From CAVYGM01 sp963768025 (GTDB lineage: Bacteria > Bacteroidota > Bacteroidia > Cytophagales > Spirosomataceae): 64,000 nt of DNA. The stretch spans positions 142,109 to 206,108 of the forward strand of contig CAVYGM010000002.1 of assembly GCA_963768025.1 (NCBI GenBank). Reading direction: 5' to 3'. Under the pieces are notes generated by a model. That model saw only the letters and a program-made list of their open reading frames with translations, made no database searches and was not told the DNA's origin. Of this stretch, positions 47,215 through 57,637 are shown piece by piece (the stretch's first letter is position 1; each line of letters starts with the position of its first letter). The position numbers and the translations under genes are program-made.

Positions 47215-49653
47215 ATGATCAAGAACTACATAAAAATAGCCTGGCGGAATCTGCTTCGCAACAAAGCCTTCTCGGCCATCAACATCGCCGGCCTATCCAT
47301 GGGCCTCGCTGCCTGCCTGCTCATGGGGCTCTATGTACTGGATGAGCTAAGCTACGACCGCTTTCATGAAAAAGCCGACCGCATCGTACGGGTCACGTTT
47401 AAGGCCAACATGAGCGGCAATAAGATCAACGAGGCCACGGTCATGCCACCCACGGCCAAAACGTTGCAGCGCGAGTACCCCGAGGTACTGGAAGCTACGC
47501 GGCTACGGCAGGCCAGGGCGTTTATCATAGCAAAGGATGATCAGGTATTTGAAGAAAATTCGGTTGCTTTCGCCGATTCTAATTTTCTGCAGGTATTTAG
47601 TTTTCCATTGGAAAAGGGCAACGCCCAAAACTGTACTTAGTCAAACCCAATAGTGTGGTTATAAGCCATAAAATGGCCAAAAAATATTTTGGCGAAGAAG
47701 ACCCAATTGGCAAAACCCTCACTTCCAAAAACTACGCTGAGGTGATGGAAATTACGGGCGTCATGGCCGACTGGCCCACCAATTCTCATGCCCACTTTGA
47801 CTTCCTGATTTCGATGGCGGGCCTGGCCGAAGCCAAAGTAAATTCGTGGATGCAGTCGGAGTACTTTACCTACCTTGTGCTACCGGAGGGCTACGACTAC
47901 CAAAAATTGCAGGCCAAACTCCCGCAAGTGGTGGAAAAATACATGGGGCCGGAAATCAAGCAGGCCTTTGGCGTCAGCTACGCCCAATTCCGGGAGCAAG
48001 GCAATGACCTCGGGCTTCAGTTGCAGCCGTTGACGGACATTCACCTCCACTCTGACTTTGATTATGATTTGGGGCCGTCGGGCGATGTGCGCTATGTGTA
48101 TATTTTCGGGGCCATCGCGCTATTCATGTTGCTGATCGCCTGCATCAATTTCATGAATCTGAGCACCGCCGGGGCATCGAAGCGGGCGCGGGAAGTGGGC
48201 ATTCGTAAAGTAATGGGTTCGGCAAAAAGTACGATGGTCGGTCAGTTTTTACTGGAATCCATACTGCTCACTACGGTAGCGCTGCTGTTGGCTGTGAGTT
48301 TTGTGTGGCTAACTTTACCGTATTTTAACAACCTGGCCGACAAGCACCTGGCTCTCAACTTTACGGAAATGCCATGGTTACTGCCGGGTTTGGTACTGCT
48401 CGGACTACTGGTAGGGGTACTCGCGGGAAGCTACCCGGCTTTTTTCCTATCCTCCTTCAAGCCTATTTCCGTGTTGAAAGGCGGTACTCCAGGTAGGACG
48501 TTTGGCGAGTGGGCGCCGTAGTATTGGTTTGCGGGGAACGTTGGTAATCGTGCAGTTTTGTATTTCCATCGTGCTCATCGTGGGTACAACGGTCGTATAC
48601 CGGCAATTGCAGTTTATTCAAAATGCCCGACTAGGGTACGATAAAGAGCAGGTGCTGGTAGTGCAGGAAACCTACCGGCTAGGCAAAAACGAGCAGCTGT
48701 TCCGGAAGCAGCTCATGCAGGATTCGCGGGTAGTGAATGCGACTATCTCGGGCTACCTTCCCGCCGGACCTTCATTCAACAATAATTTCATGGTGTACGG
48801 CGACGACAAGGTCAACGAGTATACCAAGGGGATCCGGTACGATGTGGACGAAAACTACATTCCTACGCTGGGTATGTCTATGGCGGCCGGGCGCAATTTT
48901 TCCCCGGATTTCGGTACTGACTCATCGGCCATTATCCTGAACGAAACGGCTGCCAAAGAAATGGGCTGGGGCAAAGAAGCCATCGGCCATACCGTAACCC
49001 GCCCAAATAACGACGGTACCAAAGCTACCTACCGCGTCATTGGCGTGGTCAAAGACTTCAACTTCAAATCGTTGCACGAGCGTATCACCCCCCTGATGAT
49101 GACCTTGGGCGGCAATAGCGGTGCCGTGCTGGTAAAAGTAAAAACCCGTGACCTGCCCTCCCTGGTACAATCCGTAGAAAAACAGTGGGCCGTCCTGGCG
49201 GTAGGTGAGCCGGTCAAGTATGCGTTCCTGGAAGAAAACTTCAACGCCATTTATAGATCGGAGCAAAGAACAGCTCAGATTCTGGGCTTGTTTGCCGGCC
49301 TCACCATCTTCATTGCCTGTCTTGGGCTTTTCGGATTAGCTACTTTTACCGCCGAGCAGCGCACCAAGGAGATTGGCGTCCGGAAGGTACTGGGTGCTTC
49401 GGTGGGCAGTATCGTGACGTTGCTTTCCACCGACTTTCTGAAGCTGGTAGCGGTGGCCATTCTCATCGCTTCGCCGCTGGCCTGGTACGCTATGGACAAA
49501 TGGCTCGATGACTTCGCCTACCGGATCGATATAGCCTGGTGGATGTTTGCGTTGGCGGGTTTGCTGGCGGCGGGTATTGCGCTTTTTACGGTGAGTTTTC
49601 AGAGTGTGAAAGCCGCGCTGATGAATCCGGTAGAATCGCTTAGATCAGAGTAA
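47215..49653 (+). pseudogene. ABC permease P14, MacB/FtsX-like (three frameshifts)
   Basis: It starts MIKNYIKIAWRNLLRNKAFSAIN at 47215. Two single-base insertions in short A runs at about 47630 and 47644 hide TVLSQPNSVVISHKMA, after which the frame is open to about 48500. A third slip there separates SVLKGGTPGRTF from SIGLRGTLVIVQF. The final frame runs to 49653 and ends LMNPVESLRSE. Landmarks are LSYDRFHEKADRIVRVTF, NFMNLSTAGASKRAREVGIRKVMGS and EQRTKEIGVRKVLGASVGSI. All three breaks are of the kind expected from homopolymer miscounts. Confidence 0.87.
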
Positions 49654-49716
49654 AGCTTTTTTGCTATTAATTCATCCATACGGCCCGTTAACCTTTTACC
49701 CTCAACACAAAAAAAC

Positions 49717-52174
49717 ATGTTCTTCAACTACCTCAAACTCGCTTTCCGACAACTCTGGCGCAACCGCCTGTTCACCGCGCTCAATGTGCTGGGCTTGTCG
49801 ATTGGCTTGTCGGCCTGCTGGGTGATTTTTCAATTGGTTAATTACGAATTCAGTTTCGACGCCGACCAGCCTAACCGCGACCGAATTTATAAAGTGGTGT
49901 CGGATTTTACTTTCGACGGGAAAGAAAACGGAAATGCCGGAGCACCCAAACCGCTGGCCGAGGCCATTCGCAAACAAATAGGCGGCGTAGAAACCGTCGT
50001 GGGACTTTATGATCAGTGGATCATGAGCCTGAAGGTACCGCAGCCGTCGGGCAAGTCGCTGGATTTTTCGGATGTGGAGCAAGTGCAGGCTACCACGACC
50101 GACTACTTCACGCTGGTACCCTACCACTGGCTGGCCGGATCGCCCGCGAAGGCCCTCGCGGAGCCCAACGAAGCGGTGCTGACGCTCTCCCGCGCTGAGA
50201 AGTACTTTCCTAATCTGACGCCGGAGCAGATGCTGGGCAAAACCATCCTGTACCGCGATACGGTGGCCATAGAGGTGACGGGCGTGGTGGCGGATTTGGA
50301 TCGCTCGACTTCCTTCACGGGGCAGGAGTTTTTATCGCTTTCTACCTTTCAAAAAGGCGAAGATGCCAAAGGGTATACTGAAAACTGGGGCGGCGTCAAC
50401 TCGTCCGACCAGGTTTATCTGCTGCTCGGCCCCAAAACAGATGTGGCTAAACTCAACAAAAATATTAACGCTCTTTCGCGGAGGAACTCCCGGGAAGCCA
50501 TAAAAAACTGGGGCGCCAACTTTACCCGTAAACATAGTTTGCTTCCCCTTTCGGAGGTGCATTTTGCTCCCAAATACGCGGGGCGTGTGCGAACCGTCGA
50601 CAAAAACACCTTGCTGGCGCTGCTGGGTTTGGCCGCTTTCCTGCTGGCTCTGGCGGCCATCAACTACGTGAACCTTACCACGGCGCAGATACCCCAGCGC
50701 GCCCGCGAAATTGGTATTCGCAAGGCACTAGGTAGCTCTCGGAGCCGCCTGATCGGGCATTTTCTGGGCGAAACTTTCCTCGTTACGGTTTTAGCTTGCG
50801 GTTTGGCGTACCTCTGGACCGTACTCTTCCGCGATAGCATGAGCGATTTGTTTCCCGATGGACTTGATCTGTACCCCCACATTGAGCAAACTCTGCTGTT
50901 TATGGCATTGCTGATGGTCGGGGTCAGCGCATTGGCGGGCTGGTACCCCAGTCTGCTTATTACCCGTTTCCAACCCACGGAGGTACTTCGCGGACAAGTC
51001 AGTCTGAAAATCGGCAGAAACAATTTCTCCATGCGCAAAAGCTTAATCGTTTTTCAGTTCGTGATTGCGCAGGCCTTCGTCATTGGGGCTATCATCATGA
51101 ATCAGCAGATGCGTTATACGATGGAGAAGGATTTGGGTTTCGATCGCGAGGCCGTGTTGACTTTTGAGGTACCCTACCGATTGCTGCAAAGCGAAGCGTA
51201 CGGCGAAAAACAATTTGCGCTGAAAGACGAACTCAAACGCCTACCGGAAGTAGCCGCTGTGAGCCTGGGGAATCCACCCTTCAACCAGAATTTTTCCAGT
51301 GGTAGTATTATCTATAAAGGCGCCAAAGCAGGAAATCGAACGCAACGTGTACCGCAAATACGTCGATACGGATCTGCTAGGTACCTACAACATGAAACTC
51401 CTCGCCGGGCGTAATCTGCTGCCCAGCGACACGGTACGGGAGTACATCATCAACGAAACAGCCATGCGCGAATTCGGCTTCAAAAGCCCGCAGGAGGCAA
51501 TCGGAAAGTTTTTGACGGAACAAAATAACCATCTTTCAATTCCCATCGTCGGTGTCGTGGCAGATTTCCATACGGCCACTTTTACCCAAAAAATCGACGC
51601 GCTAACGCTAATGACCGAAAAGGACAAAACGGGAAATTTCAACATAAAACTAGCCTCCAACAAACCCGCCGACTGGCAGGCAGGTATCCAGAAAATGGAA
51701 ACACTGTGGAAGGAGACCTACCCTGACGCACCTTTCGAGTACAAGTTCTACGACGACATGATCGCGCAGTACTACGAATCGGAGCGCCGCATGGCCCAGA
51801 TCATCAATCTGTCCACGGGGATCGCCATTCTGATTAGTTGCCTGGGTTTGTTTGGTTTGGCCACACTCACGGCTTTCCAGCGGACCAGGGAAATTGGGGT
51901 CCGCAAGGTACTGGGCGCGAGCATTGCCAGTATTGTCGGGATGTTGTCCAGAGACTTTGTGCTATTGGTCGTGATCGCGCTGGTCATTGCCAGTCCGCTT
52001 GCCTGGTACATTATGAATCAATGGCTGGCCGATTTCGCGTACCACGTCGCTATTTCGTGGTGGGTTTTTGTCCTGGCAGGCGGCACCGCTCTGATAATCG
52101 CGCTATTGACGGTGAGTTTTCAAAGCGTAAAGGCGGCGCTGATGAATCCGGTGAAGAGTTTACGGTCTGAGTAG
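49717..52174 (+). pseudogene. ABC permease P15, MacB/FtsX-like (single frameshift)
   Basis: It starts MFFNYLKLAFRQLWRNRLFTALN at 49717, 63 bp after P14. The frame changes near 51320-51335 (GSIIYKGAKA, then EIERNVYRKYVDTDLLGTYN), so one extra base is likely. The first periplasmic domain has the unusual FSFDADQPNRDRIYKVVSDF; the first FtsX segment is YVNLTTAQIPQRAREIGIRKALGS; the end is FQRTREIGVRKVLGASIASI ... LMNPVKSLRSE. Its last 15 bases overlap the convergent PIN toxin gene. Confidence 0.88.
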
Positions 52175-52588
52175 AGTTTTGAATTTACTCTCAAATTCTT
52201 CGTACGTCAAGACAGAAACAGAAGGAAATTCCCGAGTTGACAAAGCGCGAAAATGCCGATCGTTGCTGATGAGGTAGTCTGACTGGCTGGCCAAGTAACA
52301 ATCTACAAATTTGTTATCATCTTCGTCAGCCTCAATCATTCGCCAGAAGTAAGATGGATTTATAGGAAGTACATTAGGGAGTAATAGCAGATAGTCAAGC
52401 GTAGATTCGGTACGTTCAATTCCGTAACGATACGCTACCTGTTCAGTATATTCCGTGAGAATGTCATTTGAAACGGCAATTTCAAATTTACCAAGAAGCA
52501 AATATTCGTAAATCCAGTGATACTTGTATTGAGGAGCCAAAGAAACAAGAAATACATTCGTATCCAGTACAAGGCGCAGGTTATTCAT
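52160..52588 (-). CDS. PIN-domain toxin (type II toxin-antitoxin)
   Basis: 142 residues, MNNLRLVLDTNVFLVSLAPQ at the start. The PIN ribonuclease acidic residues are visible: Asp9 in LDTN, a Glu in LTEYTE, Asp in DDNKFVD and Asp in ISNDRHF. It fits the family of putative PIN toxins that cleave RNA. The antitoxin gene lies immediately upstream and overlaps by 8 bp, the normal operon order. The 3' end overlaps the 3' end of permease P15 on the opposite strand by 15 bp, so the pair has been placed very tightly between P15 and P16. Confidence 0.86.
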   Translation of the reverse strand: MNNLRLVLDTNVFLVSLAPQYKYHWIYEYLLLGKFEIAVSNDILTEYTEQVAYRYGIERTESTLDYLLLLPNVLPINPSYFWRMIEADEDDNKFVDCYLASQSDYLISNDRHFRALSTREFPSVSVLTYEEFESKFKTLLRP

Positions 52589-52778
52589 TCAACCATCGAT
52601 CAAGGTCTTGTTCAGTAATTTGTCGCTCTTCAACGGCTTGCTGGACTTTACCGATGAGTTTATCGGAGAAATAAGAAGCGAGTAGTTTGCGAATTGCCAA
52701 AAGATCGTCTTCGTCTGGTTCAAAAGAATAAACTTTGAGAAGATCCAGTTGCAGTGAGCTCAATTTTTGATTTTCCAT
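52581..52778 (-). CDS. Antitoxin of the PIN toxin
   Basis: 65 residues, MENQKLSSLQLDLLKVYSFE, then DDLLAIRKLLASYFSDKLIG and EERQITEQDLDRWLNE. It is small, acidic and helical. The ...DKLIGKVQQAV...LDRWLNE tail is typical of antitoxins that wrap a PIN partner. No clear DNA-binding domain is seen, but autorepression would be usual for such a pair. It overlaps the toxin gene by 8 bp. Confidence 0.78.
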   Translation of the reverse strand: MENQKLSSLQLDLLKVYSFEPDEDDLLAIRKLLASYFSDKLIGKVQQAVEERQITEQDLDRWLNE

Positions 52779-52824
52779 AGAATGCTACACTTTTTACAAA
52801 GTTAAAGTTAATCATAAATCGTCA

Positions 52825-55261
52825 ATGCTAAAAAACTACTTCAAAATCGCCTGGCGGAACCTCTTGAAAAACAAGATGAACACCGCTATCAACATCATCG
52901 GGCTCTCCATTGGCATGGGCTGTTGTATCCTGATTGTGATGTATGTGCTGGATGAGAAAAGCTACGACAAACACTGGGCCAACGGCGACCGGATCTACCG
53001 CGTAGCCCTGGAACGCAAGTACCCCGACCGCGCCGCCCGCTACGCCATCATTCCGCAGTCGTACGCTTCGGTGATGAAGCGCGACCTCCCCGGCGTGGAG
53101 GAGTCCGTCCGGTTGTTTTCGTTTGGCGGTGGCCCCGTGGTCATGAAGTACGAGGGACGGGTGTTTGAAGAACGAAACGTCTTGTCGGCTGATTCCACTT
53201 TTTTCGAGGTATTCCGGGTGCCACTTTTACGGGGCAATCCCGACCAGGTACTCAACCGGCCCGACACGGTCGTCATAACCGAGCGTACGGCCATCCGTTT
53301 GTTCGGAAAAACCAATCCGCTGGGCAAGGTGATTGAGATAGTGCAGGGGCCTAAGCTGGAAGTGACGGGTGTGTGCGCTGATCTGCCCGCAAATACCCAC
53401 TTTACTTTTGATTTTCTGCTGTCGACCGTGGCCCCGCCGAATGCCGCCTCGGCCAGAGAGAATTTCATCAGTTTTTCGGCCCATACCTACCTTCTGCTCA
53501 AACCCAACGTAGATCCCGCTACCGTGCAGGCGCAGTTTCCGGCGCTGGTGGAAAAATACGCCGCCGGACAGGTACAGCGTAACTTTGGGGTGTCGTTCAA
53601 AGAGTACCTCAAAGCGGGAAATGGGTACTTCTATTTCCTGCAGCCCATGTCGGGTATTCACCTCAACTCCCAGCTGGAAAACGAACTGGGTACCAACGGC
53701 AGTCAGACCCTGGTGACGATTTTTTCGATCATTGCCCTATTTGTGTTGCTCATTGCGGCCATCAACTTCATGAACCTGGCTACCGCCCGCTCGGCGGAAC
53801 GGGCGCGGGAAGTGGGTATCCGCAAATCGCTCGGCTCCAACAAAAGTCAGTTGGCCGTGCAGTTCCTGACCGAATCGGTGCTGCTGAGTCTGTTCAGTTT
53901 TGTGGTAGCCCTGGTGCTGGTGGCGGCCCTGCTGCCAGCCTTCAACGGCCTGGCGGGCAAGCACCTCTCGCTGGGCTTTCTGGCCAGCTGGTGGCTTCCA
54001 CTTTTGCTGCTGGCGGTGGGCATCGGCTTGCTGGCGGGTAGCTATCCGGCGGGCGTGCTGGCGTCGTTCGAGCCGATCAAAGTCCTGAAAGGCAAGTTTT
54101 CGGCCACCCGGCAGGGACATTTGCTTCGCAACGGCCTGGTGGTGTTTCAGTTTGCCATTTCGGTGGTGCTTATTGTGTGTACCCTGGTGGTGTTCAGTCA
54201 ACTGCATTACATCCAAACCAAAGAGCTGGGCTTCTACCAAGGAAGCGGTTATTACCATTCAGGGCGCGGGCTTTCTGGATCAGAAAACAGTGGCTTTCAA
54301 GGAAGAGGCTAGCCGCCTGCCCGGCGTAGTGCGGGTAGGCGGTACTAGTTCTACGCCCGATGCCCAGAATTTCTTTGGCATTACCTTCCGCCGACCCACC
54401 GAAACCGAGACTGTGACCGGACGCGCCATGATGGCCGACGATGAGTATCTATCGGCCATGGGAATGAATATGGTGGCCGGCCGGTCTTTTTCCAAAGAGT
54501 TCAACGATTCCCTCTCGGTGATTCTGAACGAGGAAGCCGTGAAAGAAATGGGCCTGACCGACCCCGTGGGCAAGCAGGTCAAAAGCCCCGATACCTTTAC
54601 CGCAGACGGCGAGGGCGAGACGACGTATACAGTGGTAGGCGTGGTCAAAAACTTCCATTTTGCCTCATTACACCAGCGCATTACGCCGTTGTTTATCCTG
54701 AACGACCGCCTTGTCGGGCGCAACAGCAATCAGATCGTCCTCCGCATCCGGGATCAGGATCCCCAGGCGGTTGTGGCCCAAACGGAAGCCCTCTGGAAGC
54801 AGTACCTGCCCGAGCGCCCCTTTCACTATTCCTTTCTGGAATCAGACTGGAATCAACTCTACCAGTCGGAGCGGGTGTCGGAGCGTATTTTTGGGGTGTT
54901 TTCGCTGCTGGCTATTTTCATTGCCTGCATGGGGCTGTTGGGCCTGGCGATCTATGTCATTCAGCAGCGCACCAAGGAGATCGGCATCCGCAAGGTACTG
55001 GGGGCCAGCGTTGGCAGCATCGTGGCCCTGTTGTCCCAGGATTTTCTCAAATTGGTACTCATCGCCATCCTGATTGCCAGTCCGCTGGCGTGGTACGCCA
55101 TGAGCCAGTGGTTACAGGGCTTTGCTTACAAGATCGAGCTGGAATGGTGGATGTTCGTGGGGGCCGGGCTGCTGGCTATCGGGATCGCTTTGTTTACGGT
55201 GAGCTTTCAGTCTATCAAAGCGGCTCTGATGAATCCGGTGAAGAGTTTGCGTAGCGAGTGA
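52825..55261 (+). pseudogene. ABC permease P16, MacB/FtsX-like (single frameshift)
   Basis: It starts MLKNYFKIAWRNLLKNKMNTAIN at 52825. One extra C near 54237 (TACCAAGG for TACAAGG) interrupts GFYKEAVITIQGAGFLDQ; otherwise a protein of about 812 residues is encoded. Landmarks: KSYDKHWANGDRIYRVALER, NFMNLATARSAERAREVGIRKSLGS, VVGVVKNFHFASL, QQRTKEIGIRKVLGASVGSI and the tail LMNPVKSLRSE. It is the last permease of the array. No regulator sites are visible upstream, where the divergent antitoxin gene starts 46 bp away. Confidence 0.88.
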
Positions 55262-55287
55262 AAGCTCCCAATGCTGACAGCGTTCTG

Positions 55288-55752
55288 CTACCTGAAAATC
55301 TCTTCCAGGCTCAGTTCTACTCCGCTAACCGGATCATGGAACGTGCCTTCGGTAAAATGTTTTACGGTTTCGTTGGGCAAAAATAGCTGGATGGTCTTCA
55401 CAGAAGGCAACACAATCCAGGCGGATTGGACGCCGGAGGGAAAGTAGTTGGCGTATACCTTATCGGTCAAATCATTATAGGCTTGCTTGGGAGAAAGTAT
55501 CTCTATGGCGGTAATAGGCGGTTCCTTCCAGCGCACGGTATCCCGCATCCAATCTATGGGAATTTTCTTACAAATCGAGATATCTGGTTTTGCCCGGTCA
55601 ACTACTAACTCAAACTCCAACTCGGGCATTATGTCGTATTTTTTTTCATAAGGTATCAGTCCTTTCACCAAGTTGAAAGCCACGCGGGAGTGGTTCACAG
55701 ACCTAATATCTTCTGATTGAAATTCTTCGGTTTCCAGGATTTGATTTTCCAT
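55288..55752 (-). CDS. Uma2 family endonuclease-like protein
   Basis: 154 residues from ATG 55752 (MENQILETEEFQSEDIRSVNHSRVAFNLVKG), chosen because the VNHSR segment then stands at the same depth as in the copy at 8122-8601. The PD-(D/E)XK-like core is AKPDISICKKIP ... ITAIEILSPKQAYNDL, followed by AWIVLPSVKTIQLF. It converges with permease P16 after 26 bp. It is the third Uma2 gene in the window and, like the others, lies directly at a permease end. Confidence 0.85.
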   Translation of the reverse strand: MENQILETEEFQSEDIRSVNHSRVAFNLVKGLIPYEKKYDIMPELEFELVVDRAKPDISICKKIPIDWMRDTVRWKEPPITAIEILSPKQAYNDLTDKVYANYFPSGVQSAWIVLPSVKTIQLFLPNETVKHFTEGTFHDPVSGVELSLEEIFR

Positions 55753-55983
55753 AGCTTGTGACTTTTTCTTAAATATATTCAAAATCAAATCAGGCAGCTT
55801 AGTAATGGGTCTAAATTCACCATCTTTCTCGTGATTTTTATTTAAAAAGCCATGAATAGTCTTTTGAAAAACAGCCAATTACCAACTTTTACATTTCCTT
55901 TACATTCTTTTACCGGGATTTTTTTAACTTGGGAAAAGGAGCGGGTAGCTTTGGCTATTCTTTCATTCTAAACGAATAGGCCC

Positions 55984-56394
55984 ATGAAAAAGCATACCCG
56001 ATTTCTTTTCCTTTTTGTATGTAGTTTGCTGCCTTGTCTGAGCTTCGCCCAGGACTCGTTTCAGAGCTGCACCGCCGCTTTCCTGAACAAAAGCATGGTC
56101 GTCAATGAGTACAGCCCGACCGGCAAGTGCGTGCTCTCCACAACGGCCACCGGCGAACTTACGGTACAAACCGTGGACTTGTCGCCATCGGCCAGTAAGC
56201 CAACGGGTGTCATCCCCTTCAAGCTGGCTATTCGCGACGGGCAGACCAATACCCTGACGCTGTTTTCCAACGCTGATTTTACCAGTATTGCCATCCAGAG
56301 TGTATTGCCCAAATGTAAAAAAGGTGACCGTTTGGTACTCCTCACCCTGAACGACCAATACTCACTTCCTCACAACGAAATTCTGATCAAATGA
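55984..56394 (+). CDS. Small secreted protein, member 1 of a three-gene family
   Basis: 136 residues with a clear signal peptide (MKKHTRFLFLFVCSLLPCLSFAQ, cleavage after SFA). The mature part has KCVLSTTATGELTVQTVDLS and then a segment shared with the next two genes: IPFKLAIRDGQTNTLTL ... CKKGDRLVLLTL. The pattern of a beta strand, basic turn, and late K-x-GD-x-L-V/I strand recalls C-terminal domains of GldM/PorM-type proteins, but this is only a resemblance. The stop overlaps the start of the next gene (ATGA). Confidence 0.68.
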   Translation: MKKHTRFLFLFVCSLLPCLSFAQDSFQSCTAAFLNKSMVVNEYSPTGKCVLSTTATGELTVQTVDLSPSASKPTGVIPFKLAIRDGQTNTLTLFSNADFTSIAIQSVLPKCKKGDRLVLLTLNDQYSLPHNEILIK

Positions 56395-56855
56395 AAAAGA
56401 TGCAAAATATCTCAAAAATCGCAGGCGTATTGCTGATAGCTGGCTTGCTAACCCTTGTTCAATCTGCTTTCAATACCCGCGAAACCGAAGACCTGGCTTA
56501 CAGCCGGGTACTGTTCAATGGGCAGCCATTGGGGGTTTCTACCATGACCCTCGACGCCCGGGGGGTACTGACCGTAATCGCTAACGACCCCACCCTGACG
56601 AAGGTCATAACGATCCCGTTCCGGGTGTATCTCCGACGGGGGGAGTTGACCGTCAAACAGGTCGATTCGCAGAGTGGTCAGGCCCTAAATGAGGTAGAAA
56701 TAAGCAAGTTACTGGTAGCAGCCCGACAGGGCGATGAACTGGTTATCGAACCCCTGGGCGCGAATCTGCAAAAAACACAGAAGGTAATCATACTAGCTGG
56801 GTACAAGGTATACTACTGGTTTCCTATTCCGGGGATGAAAGGAGATGGCTGCTGA
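56391..56855 (+). CDS. Small secreted protein, member 2 of a three-gene family
   Basis: 154 residues, with a signal or anchor at MKKMQNISKIAGVLLIAGLLTLVQSAF. The shared core is IPFRVYLRRGELTVKQVDSQ ... ARQGDELVIEPLG, matching member 1 in spacing. The C-terminus PIPGMKGDGC ends in a cysteine, as does member 3 (KGGC). It overlaps member 1 by four bases, so translational coupling is likely. The function is not known. Confidence 0.68.
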   Translation: MKKMQNISKIAGVLLIAGLLTLVQSAFNTRETEDLAYSRVLFNGQPLGVSTMTLDARGVLTVIANDPTLTKVITIPFRVYLRRGELTVKQVDSQSGQALNEVEISKLLVAARQGDELVIEPLGANLQKTQKVIILAGYKVYYWFPIPGMKGDGC

Positions 56856-56930
56856 GCTATCCGTAGGTAGCGGTCATTGTAGAACGTCACTTGGACATTG
56901 AACATAACATTAGAAATGAAACGAATTGAT

Positions 56931-57498
56931 ATGAAAAAAATCATTTATGCGCTGATCTTACCGCTGGTTGTGGTAAGCGGACTGGTATTTGCTAATCGTG
57001 AAATTAAAAATGAAACTTCTAAAAAGTCAACCTCAAAGCCACTCTCTGCTGCTGAAAGGAAAGCCGCATTGAAAAAATGGGAGGCTACCCCTGATGGTAT
57101 AAAGTACAAAAAATGGGAAGCGTCTCCCGAAGGTAAAAAAGTGTATGCCGGTGAAGCTAAAATAAGGAAGCCATATAAGTGCTTTTACCAGTATGGAGGC
57201 TGTTGTAACCTCTCTTTCTCTTCCGCCAGGCTCACGATTAGGTTTCGGAGTGATGGTCAGGATTAATGGTGACGATTATATTCTTAGTTTTGGGCCGGAA
57301 AAGTCTGGCGAGAATTTTTTGAACTTTAACAATGAATTTGAGCAATTGCATAGCCTGAAAGTTAACGACAAAATAATTATAAGAAGCCATACTGTATCGC
57401 ACGCGCCCAAGTATTCATATCCAATAGTATCGGGCGACTATGTAGAACGAGACGGTAAAATAATTTATAAACGTGCCCCTCGCAAAGGCGGTTGCTAA
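56931..57498 (+). pseudogene. Small secreted protein, member 3 (frameshifted)
   Basis: ATG 56931 gives a signal peptide (MKKIIYALILPLVVVSGLVFA). A charged region with an internal repeat follows: KKWEATPDGIKY and KKWEASPEGKKV. The frame must shift near 57165-57185 to reach SMEAVVTSLSLPPGSRLGFG and the family core FGVMVRINGDDYILSFG ... LKVNDKIIIRSHT, ending KRAPRKGGC. With one base corrected it would be about 189 residues. Upstream in-frame ATGs at 56898 and 56916 give no better signal peptide. Confidence 0.6.
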
Positions 57499-57637
57499 GT
57501 AAATAAATTACGACATATATTCACCCATATGCTTTGTTGACCGTCACGGATTTTAAAATTAGGGAGATAATTAGCTACTGTACAAGAAGCGAGAAAAAAC
57601 AACGAACCGCTAAACGCCGTTTTGCGTATCTTTGAGT

